From Kosmotogaceae bacterium (GTDB lineage: Bacteria > Thermotogota > Thermotogae > Petrotogales > Kosmotogaceae): DNA of 10,856 bases. Both the position numbers and the translations under genes were made by a program. The stretch's first letter is position 1; the number at the start of each line of letters is the position of its first letter. A model generated the notes under the pieces. That model was given only the letters and a program-made list of their open reading frames with translations. It was not told the DNA's origin and did no database searches. The stretch is taken from the NCBI GenBank assembly GCA_003444085.1, contig DLVL01000090.1:52513-63368 (forward strand), written 5' to 3'. This document shows positions 6,642 through 10,856 of the stretch, piece after piece.

Positions 6642-6649
6642 CAAGATGA

Positions 6650-6678
6650 ATTCTATCATAGCACTGTTATGCTTTCAA
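6650..6678 (-). promoter_or_regulatory. Promoter of tRNA-Pro
   Basis: On the minus strand, TTGAAA (6678-6673), 17 bases, then TAGAAT (6655-6650) with TG two bases before it (TGaTAGAAT, extended -10). The -10 box ends 9 bases before the mature tRNA 5' end. Confidence 0.7.
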
Positions 6679-6684
6679 TAACAA

Positions 6685-6704
6685 ATCAGCTATCACAAGC
6701 TGGT
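6685..6704. repeat. Small inverted repeat upstream of the ThiF-like gene
   Basis: CAGCT (6687-6691) and AGCTG (6698-6702) flank a 6-base spacer; the pairing extends by a G-T wobble and one A-T pair. It lies between the tRNA promoter and the ribosome binding site AGGAG (6713-6717), so it could be an operator or leader hairpin, or chance. Confidence 0.25.
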
Positions 6705-6725
6705 AATTGATCAGGAGCAACCTCA

Positions 6726-7811
6726 ATGGATAGCACGAAATGGTACGAAAGACAGCTCAGAGTTCCAGGAATCGATCGGGCCTTCATGCAGAAGCTTTCA
6801 TCAATGTGTATTGAAGCAGATGGCGGAGACATAGAAGAACTTACTGCTGATTTACTGATTAGAACCGGGGTCCATCGACTGTCAAGACAGAGTCGTCTGA
6901 CTTTCATGCATTCGATGATCGATTCGAACCCGTTTCTGGAGATTTCTAACGAACCAGAAATCTTTATCACAAGGTCTAACAGAGAGGATAATGCCAGGGT
7001 ATTTGTTGAGGATGGCTCTATACGCCTTGTCATCCCCCATGATGCGATAGTCGACGATGCCCCGGTCCTGGCTGCCCTTATCTTGAAAGCTATCAGGACA
7101 GAAAAAGAACAAGAAGCAGACCTTGAGACAACGAGACTCGTAGAGAGTTCTTTTCCGTTCAACGGTAATTCGAGGATAATGGTGATTGGTGCAGGGGGAT
7201 TGGGTTGTCCTGCCCTCACTTCTATCGTGCCTGCTCTTTCAGGCAACATAGCTATTGTTGATCACGATACAGTAAGTGTGACGAACCTTCACAGGCAGAC
7301 GCTATATAGAACCGGCGATATCGGGAAGAGAAAGGCAGATGTGGCCAAAGAGCGTCTCAAAGAGAGTTATCCAGATGCTCGAATAGAATCGTTCGCCAGA
7401 CCGTTCAAGGAAGATCTTATAGATGCCTTCAGTCCTGACATTTTGCTCTTAGCTGTTGATAGCATGGCCACACGAAAGGAGATCAACTCTATTTGCCTGG
7501 ATAGAGGACTGAGTTTCGTCGATACTGCTGTAAACGACTTCCATGGCTACGGATTAGCGCACGTAGCAGGCACGGCTTGCTATGAGTGCATTGTGGACGA
7601 GTCTGCAATGCACTCTGAGACAAGGAACGGCATACTGGCTTTGACAAGTTATTACGGTGGTCTACTCATGGCAAGACTGACATCAGCCTTACTGAATAGA
7701 GAAGCTCATATCAGAAACCGTGTGTTTGCCTTCAACCTTGATGATTTCAGCTTTGACGTTTTCGAAGTCACGCGTTATAAGAACTGTAAAGCTTGTGGGA
7801 GGTTACAATAG
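6726..7811 (+). CDS. ThiF/MoeB-type E1-like adenylyltransferase with extra N-terminal region
   Basis: 361 residues from ATG 6726, with AGGAG at 6713-6717. The C-terminal two thirds are a full ThiF/MoeB adenylation domain. It has the nucleotide loop GAGGLG (155-160), acidic end of beta-2 IVDHDTV (177-183), NLHRQTLY (187-194), GDIGKRKADVAKERL (197-211), the AVDS segment with Asp245, and two zinc CxxC pairs, Cys285/Cys288 and Cys354/Cys357. Such proteins adenylate the C-terminal glycine of ThiS, MoaD or ubiquitin-like carriers. The first 145 residues are unusual. After the family's normal arm WYERQLRVPGID there is no immediate nucleotide loop but about 110 residues that look like a decayed ThiF half-domain. 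The stop codon overlaps the start of the ThiS-like gene (TAGTG), so that carrier is the likely partner. The end use (tRNA thiolation, cofactor sulfur, tungsten or molybdenum cofactor) is not visible. Confidence 0.85.
   Translation: MDSTKWYERQLRVPGIDRAFMQKLSSMCIEADGGDIEELTADLLIRTGVHRLSRQSRLTFMHSMIDSNPFLEISNEPEIFITRSNREDNARVFVEDGSIRLVIPHDAIVDDAPVLAALILKAIRTEKEQEADLETTRLVESSFPFNGNSRIMVIGAGGLGCPALTSIVPALSGNIAIVDHDTVSVTNLHRQTLYRTGDIGKRKADVAKERLKESYPDARIESFARPFKEDLIDAFSPDILLLAVDSMATRKEINSICLDRGLSFVDTAVNDFHGYGLAHVAGTACYECIVDESAMHSETRNGILALTSYYGGLLMARLTSALLNREAHIRNRVFAFNLDDFSFDVFEVTRYKNCKACGRLQ
7797..7804 (+). promoter_or_regulatory. Ribosome binding site of the ThiS-like gene inside the ThiF-like gene
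   Basis: GGGAGGTT lies within the last codons of the E1-like gene, 8 bases (from GGAGG) before GTG 7811. It selects that GTG over an in-frame TTG at 7793 that lies upstream of the site. Confidence 0.75.
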
Positions 7812-7999
7812 TGCGAATAGTCTACGGGGAGAAAACCTGGGATTTTCATTCACAAATGACCGTTAACGAACTGCTGAGAAAGACAGGACTTAACAAATTA
7901 CCAGTGCTTGTAATTGCAGATGGAAGGCTTGTGAAAGGGTCTGATCTCATTCCTGAGGAATCGAAAATCCTCATAATTAACGCTGCCAATGGTGGATAA
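7811..7999 (+). CDS. ThiS/MoaD-type sulfur carrier (ubiquitin-like fold)
   Basis: 62 residues from GTG 7811, overlapping the previous stop by one base. The pattern is that of a beta-grasp carrier: short first strands MRIVYGEKTWDF, helix TVNELLRKTGL (about 17-27), strand PVLVIADGRLV, and the closing strand KILIINAANGG ending exactly in Gly-Gly at the C-terminus. In this family the terminal Gly is adenylated by a ThiF/MoeB-type enzyme and then carries a thiocarboxylate, or in some relatives is joined to proteins. Translational overlap with the E1-like gene makes the pair a unit. No thiG, thiH, moaE, ttuA or aldehyde ferredoxin oxidoreductase gene is present in the window, so ThiS, MoaD and TtuB roles remain open. 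Confidence 0.85.
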   Translation: MRIVYGEKTWDFHSQMTVNELLRKTGLNKLPVLVIADGRLVKGSDLIPEESKILIINAANGG

Positions 8000-8010
8000 C
8001 AGTCTGTAAA

Positions 8011-8036
8011 GCTGTACGCATACTCATGTATACAGC
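8011..8036 (+). terminator. Hairpin behind the ThiS-like gene
   Basis: GCTGTA (8011-8016) pairs with TACAGC (8031-8036), and the inner CAT/ATG pairs enclose loop ACTC, with one C-A mismatch and one G-U pair between them. It starts 11 bases after the stop. No U-run follows, so it may be a weak terminator or a 3' stabilising structure. Confidence 0.35.
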
Positions 8037-8098
8037 AGCATACCGTCGCAACAACCCAATTAATGGTGTTGATCGTGCTTCAATGTAATCGTTCGCTG

Positions 8099-8127
8099 TT
8101 GAAACCTTACTAACCAGCAAGTAAAAT
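8099..8127 (+). promoter_or_regulatory. Promoter of the cDPGS-like gene
   Basis: TTGAAA (8099-8104), 17-base spacer, TAAAAT (8122-8127). Transcription would begin near 8134, leaving a leader of about 20 bases before the ribosome binding site and start. Confidence 0.7.
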
Positions 8128-8157
8128 CTGACTGATAGAGATTTTGGAGGTGACATG

Positions 8158-9489
8158 ATGGAGAAAAAGAGGATACTAATCCTTGGAGCAGCAGGAAGAG
8201 ATTTTCACAATTTCAACACTTACTACAGGGACAACGAAGACTACGAAGTCGTTGCATTCACTGCAACTCAGATTCCGGGAATTGATGACAAGAAATACCC
8301 CGCGGAACTCTCAGGAAAACTATACCCCGAAGGCATTCCCATCTATGCGGAGAAGAACATGGAGAAGATAATCCGCGAGAACGGTATCGACCAGGTGGTG
8401 TTATCTTACAGTGATTTGAACCACCAATATGTCATGGAAAAGGCAGAAACTGTGCTTTCCTGTGGAGCTGATTTCGTGCTTCTGGGGCCAAACAATACGA
8501 TGATAAAGTCAAGCAAGCCAATTATTTCTGTCTGCGCCGTGAGAACAGGATGTGGAAAGAGCCAAACGACTCGAAGAGTACTGGACATTCTGAGAGCGAA
8601 AGGCAAGAAGGTTGTATCCATAAGACATCCGATGCCTTACGGTGACCTGGTTGCTCAGCGTGTGCAACGCTTTGCAGATTACTCCGATCTGGACAAGCAC
8701 AACTGCACAATAGAAGAGAGGGAAGAATACGAACCTCACATAGATAGAGGATCGATCGTGTACGCTGGCGTTGATTACGAGGCCATCATCAGAGAAGCGG
8801 AGAAAGAAGACGTCGATGTCATTCTCTGGGATGGTGGCAACAATGACTTCCCGTTCTACAAGACAGACCTGGCGATCACCGTGGTTGATCCTCACAGACC
8901 AGGACATGAGATTTCATACTTCCCTGGCATGGCTAATCTTCTAATGGCTGATGTCATCGTGATTAACAAGATGGAAACTGCTTCTGCCGAGGGAATCGAA
9001 GAGGTTAGAAAGAACATTTCCAAGTACAACCACGATGCAGTAGTTATTGATGCAGCCTCTCCGATAACGGTCGAAGACACAAAGAAGATTAGGGGCGCGC
9101 GCGTTCTGGTTGTCGAAGACGGTCCTACCCTAACACACGGTGAAATGAGATATGGCGCTGCCTGGGTCGCCGCCAAGAAATTCGGTGCCGGTACAATAAT
9201 TGATCCAAGACCTTTCGCAGTAGGTTCTATCGTTGAAACATATGAAAAATACCCTCACCTCGAGGAAATCCTGCCCGCGATGGGTTATGGCGACAAGCAG
9301 ATGAAAGAGCTTGAGCAAACAATCAACAGTTCCGATGCAGATCTTGTACTCATTGGCACACCGATAGATCTTCGAAGAGTGATAGATATAAACAAACCGG
9401 CACTAAGAATTGGTTACGAACTACAGGAAATTGGAAAGCCCGATCTTGAAGATGTGTTGACAGATTTCATCAAAGAACACAACATATAG
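8158..9489 (+). CDS. Cyclic 2,3-diphosphoglycerate synthase-like P-loop protein (COG2403)
   Basis: 443 residues from ATG 8158. Another ATG lies directly before it at 8155, but GGAGG (8146-8150) is 7 bases from 8158 and only 4 from 8155. The N-terminal Rossmann-like segment carries ILILGAAGRDFHNF (about 6-19). The central nucleotide-binding domain starts with ISVCAVRTGCGKSQTTR (about 123-139), a Walker A variant ending GKS. It is followed by VILWDGGNND (about 221-230), AITVVDPHRPGHE, VIVINKMETA (about 266-275) and a late EDGPTLTHGEMRYGA motif. This is the layout of archaeal cyclic 2,3-diphosphoglycerate synthetase, which uses ATP to close 2,3-diphosphoglycerate into the cyclic anhydride, a thermoprotectant and phosphate store in some methanogens. 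Bacterial homologues are often annotated only as GTPases, and activity in this organism is unproven. The gene stands alone with its own promoter and terminator. Confidence 0.8.
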   Translation: MEKKRILILGAAGRDFHNFNTYYRDNEDYEVVAFTATQIPGIDDKKYPAELSGKLYPEGIPIYAEKNMEKIIRENGIDQVVLSYSDLNHQYVMEKAETVLSCGADFVLLGPNNTMIKSSKPIISVCAVRTGCGKSQTTRRVLDILRAKGKKVVSIRHPMPYGDLVAQRVQRFADYSDLDKHNCTIEEREEYEPHIDRGSIVYAGVDYEAIIREAEKEDVDVILWDGGNNDFPFYKTDLAITVVDPHRPGHEISYFPGMANLLMADVIVINKMETASAEGIEEVRKNISKYNHDAVVIDAASPITVEDTKKIRGARVLVVEDGPTLTHGEMRYGAAWVAAKKFGAGTIIDPRPFAVGSIVETYEKYPHLEEILPAMGYGDKQMKELEQTINSSDADLVLIGTPIDLRRVIDINKPALRIGYELQEIGKPDLEDVLTDFIKEHNI

Positions 9490-9505
9490 CAGAATTGCTT
9501 TTCAG

Positions 9506-9525
9506 GCCGGGCAATCATGCCCGGT
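9506..9525 (+). terminator. Rho-independent terminator of the cDPGS-like gene
   Basis: CCGGGC (9507-9512) and GCCCGG (9519-9524) with loop AATCAT, plus a closing G-U pair, followed by CTTTTACTATTT. The hairpin overlaps the stop codon and last two codons of the convergent Nudix gene. On the minus strand it lacks a U-run. Confidence 0.85.
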
Positions 9526-10006
9526 CTTTTACTATTTGCACTATTTCTTCAGTCGCAGACTCGATTATTCTTGCAGTAGCTCCCCAAATGACTAACCCAT
9601 CAAACCGGTATTTGATAGTTGTTCTTCCTGAAGGCATCAGTATCTCTTCCGGCCTTTGGGCAACGATGCTTTTCAATGAAACCAGAATCAGATCCTCTAC
9701 TTCTTGCCTGTTTACGCGAAAGACTGGTCTAGAGATCATCCCTAAAAAAGGTTTCACTGCAATCCCTGTTGTGACAGTAATACTCGTGCTAAGCTCTGTA
9801 ATGAATTGTAGTTGTTCGCGAGTTATTCCAATTTCCTCACGCGCTTCTCTTAGAGCAGCCTCAAGAGAAGTCTCTCCAGGTTCTATGTGTCCACCCGGAA
9901 AACTCACCTGCGCGGGATGTGTTCTGAGATGCCTCGATCGTCGTGTGAGTAACAGATACGGTTCGCCGAGCAACTTGACGAGAGGAACAAGAACTGCTGC
10001 TTTCAT
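9515..10006 (-). CDS. Nudix hydrolase, CoA pyrophosphatase (NudL)-like
   Basis: 163 residues from ATG 10006. The Nudix box is complete: G39-x5-E45-x7-R53-E54-x2-E57-E58-I59-G60 in GGHIEPGETSLEAALREARE onward. Just before it, LLLTRRSRHLRTHPAQVSFPGG (18-39) matches the extra motif of the NudL/CoA diphosphatase group, which cuts CoA and its thioesters or oxidised forms to phosphopantetheine and 3',5'-ADP. The usual Gly-Gln of that motif is Ala-Gln here. It is probably cytoplasmic, serving CoA turnover. The start overlaps the stop of the preceding Nudix gene as ATGA, so translation is coupled. Its own stop falls inside the terminator hairpin of the convergent gene. Confidence 0.85.
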   Translation of the reverse strand: MKAAVLVPLVKLLGEPYLLLTRRSRHLRTHPAQVSFPGGHIEPGETSLEAALREAREEIGITREQLQFITELSTSITVTTGIAVKPFLGMISRPVFRVNRQEVEDLILVSLKSIVAQRPEEILMPSGRTTIKYRFDGLVIWGATARIIESATEEIVQIVKDRA

Positions 10007-10641
10007 TCCGCCACATCCTCAAGGGCACTTTTCTGTGACGAAAGCAGAAGAAAAAGGGCCTTTGCAGTACCTACCGGGAGAAGAACCGTCTCATTGCTGA
10101 GTTGGCCAGCAACGATCTTGCCGCCATGATCCAAAACTTTCTGCAGCTTCAGTCTCGAACCAAATAACTCACGAATAGTTGCTCTCGGAACGCTTATCAA
10201 CGCAGTAACTTCTTCTAAAGAACCAATCACAGGCTTTCCCCGCAGTATGCAAATATACGAAACAATGTAGTAAACAATTTGATTCTGTGTGGCTTTTCGC
10301 CTGTCGAGCATGCCATAAATAATCAGAGGGGAAGGTCTTTCTTCAAGGTGTAGAGGTCTTGTCTCGCCGAAATCATTCACAAGAAAAGCACTTTCAGAGT
10401 GTACTGGAGATAACGATACACCGATCTCCTCAAGGGACTCTCGGGCAAGTGCTTCAATGAAGCTTTCTCCTCTTTCAACGTGCCCGCCTATACCCATGAG
10501 GAGACGCAGATCATCACTTCTTCTGTAACGATCTCCACCAATGGCGAAGAGAAGACTGTCTTCATGAACTACCAGGCAACTCGCCCCTTTAAGTGCCAGG
10601 GGAGGGATAACCTCAGTGATGCTTAGCCTCTTTTGAACCAC
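10003..10641 (-). CDS. Nudix hydrolase of unknown substrate
   Basis: 212 residues from GTG 10641; only a weak GGTAG precedes it, so the start is less firm. The Nudix box is complete at residues 53-75: G53-HVERG-E59-x7-R67-E68-SL-E71-E72-I73-G74. It has a strand before the box, CLVVHEDSLLFAIGGDR, and about 135 residues after it, longer than simple MutT-type enzymes. Residues 130-150 and the C-terminal 60 residues (LKLQKVLDHGGKIVAG onward) do not match a substrate subgroup known to me. It likely cleaves a nucleoside diphosphate linked to another moiety. It is second in a minus-strand run: DUF47-like gene, 35-bp gap, this gene, then the NudL-like gene overlapping its stop. Confidence 0.8.
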   Translation of the reverse strand: MVQKRLSITEVIPPLALKGASCLVVHEDSLLFAIGGDRYRRSDDLRLLMGIGGHVERGESFIEALARESLEEIGVSLSPVHSESAFLVNDFGETRPLHLEERPSPLIIYGMLDRRKATQNQIVYYIVSYICILRGKPVIGSLEEVTALISVPRATIRELFGSRLKLQKVLDHGGKIVAGQLSNETVLLPVGTAKALFLLLSSQKSALEDVAE

Positions 10642-10676
10642 ACTACCAGAATAGCAGAAACTCTCAGTTCCTTTGA

Positions 10677-10856
10677 CTAAACTCTTCTTTTCAGTATCAC
10701 GATTTCTATTCGGTCCGAACAGTCTTCAGAAATATCCGCCAGAGAGCCGATTGTAAGTATGAGTTCTCTCAACTGCTGTTTCTCGGCAAGTGAGAGTTCC
10801 ATGTCGAAGACCTTCCTGATGAGTGATCTCTCGTCATCGTCCGCGCTGTGCTCCAA
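10677..10856 (-). CDS. C-terminal end of a DUF47/PhoU-like protein (partial)
   Basis: The last 59 codons of a minus-strand gene enter from the right edge and stop at TAG 10679-10677. The visible tail is helical and acidic, and SLADISEDCSDRIEIVILKR resembles the closing helix of DUF47 (TIGR00153) phosphate-transport accessory proteins, where a repeated 'ADxAED...DRLE' pattern lines a metal site. Such genes usually sit next to a PiT-type phosphate transporter, which would lie further right. The call rests on a short segment, so another helical-bundle family is possible. Confidence 0.55.
   Translation of the reverse strand: MEHSADDDERSLIRKVFDMELSLAEKQQLRELILTIGSLADISEDCSDRIEIVILKRRV

Noticed and set aside
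6686..7249. Minus-strand open frame of 187 codons
   Set aside because: Antisense to the ThiF-like gene, Ser-rich, no recognisable motif; the plus-strand frame has the GAGGLG and CxxC motifs.
9495..10100. A 201-codon plus-strand open frame
   Set aside because: It lies antisense across the Nudix gene with its full Nudix box and over the terminator; its translation has no recognisable family pattern and no good ribosome binding site.
1..10856. CRISPR array, toxin-antitoxin pair or defence island
   Set aside because: No regularly spaced repeats and no pair of small overlapping toxin/antitoxin-type genes; the only small coupled gene is the ThiS-like carrier.

Overview
The window looks like ordinary chromosome from a moderately AT-rich, gene-dense bacterium. 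Genes are tightly packed. Several start at GTG or TTG behind strong AGGAGG-type ribosome binding sites, and non-coding gaps are short. The gene set (cytoplasmic GH13 amylase, GH5/COG3934-type glycosidase, lone SagB-type nitroreductase, cyclic-2,3-diphosphoglycerate synthase-like protein, ThiF/ThiS pair) fits Thermotogota, perhaps a mesophilic Mesotoga-like lineage. That placement is inferred from gene content and style, not from a marker gene.

Layout. (1) 1-2542, minus strand: a SagB/ThcOx-type nitroreductase followed after 39 bp by a large glycoside hydrolase that runs off the left edge. The 328-bp gap 2543-2870 holds a plausible promoter, a short unexplained open frame and a hairpin. (2) 2871-4878, minus strand: a GH13 alpha-amylase-family enzyme followed by a class I methyltransferase-like protein with a degenerate SAM-binding motif. 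(3) 4916-5923, plus strand, divergent from the amylase with only 37 bp between: an exported zinc phospholipase C/P1-nuclease-fold protein with nearly all zinc ligands visible. (4) 5948-6479, plus: an OhrR-like MarR regulator with its own promoter and an inverted repeat over the -10 box; the redox-sensing Cys of OhrR is replaced by Thr. (5) 6515-6678, minus: tRNA-Pro(GGG) with promoter, encoded CCA and a hairpin terminator shared with the convergent regulator. (6) 6726-7999, plus: a ThiF/MoeB-type E1-like protein overlapping by one base a 62-residue ThiS/MoaD-type carrier ending in Gly-Gly. The E1-like protein has an extra N-terminal part that looks like a decayed second copy of the adenylation fold. 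(7) 8099-9525, plus: a cyclic-2,3-diphosphoglycerate synthase-like gene with a near-consensus promoter and a strong terminator. (8) 9515-10856, minus: a DUF47/PhoU-like gene (only its end is present), then two Nudix hydrolases, the second CoA-pyrophosphatase-like and coupled by an ATGA overlap.

How the genes work together. The two glycosidases suggest use of plant or storage polysaccharide oligomers inside the cell. The ThiF/ThiS pair is a self-contained sulfur-carrier or ubiquitin-like module with no thiamine or molybdopterin partner in view. It is the most interesting part of the window, together with the Cys-less OhrR homologue. The Nudix pair and DUF47 gene look like a nucleotide/cofactor clean-up operon linked to phosphate handling. 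No CRISPR array, insertion sequence, phage gene or obvious defence system was seen.
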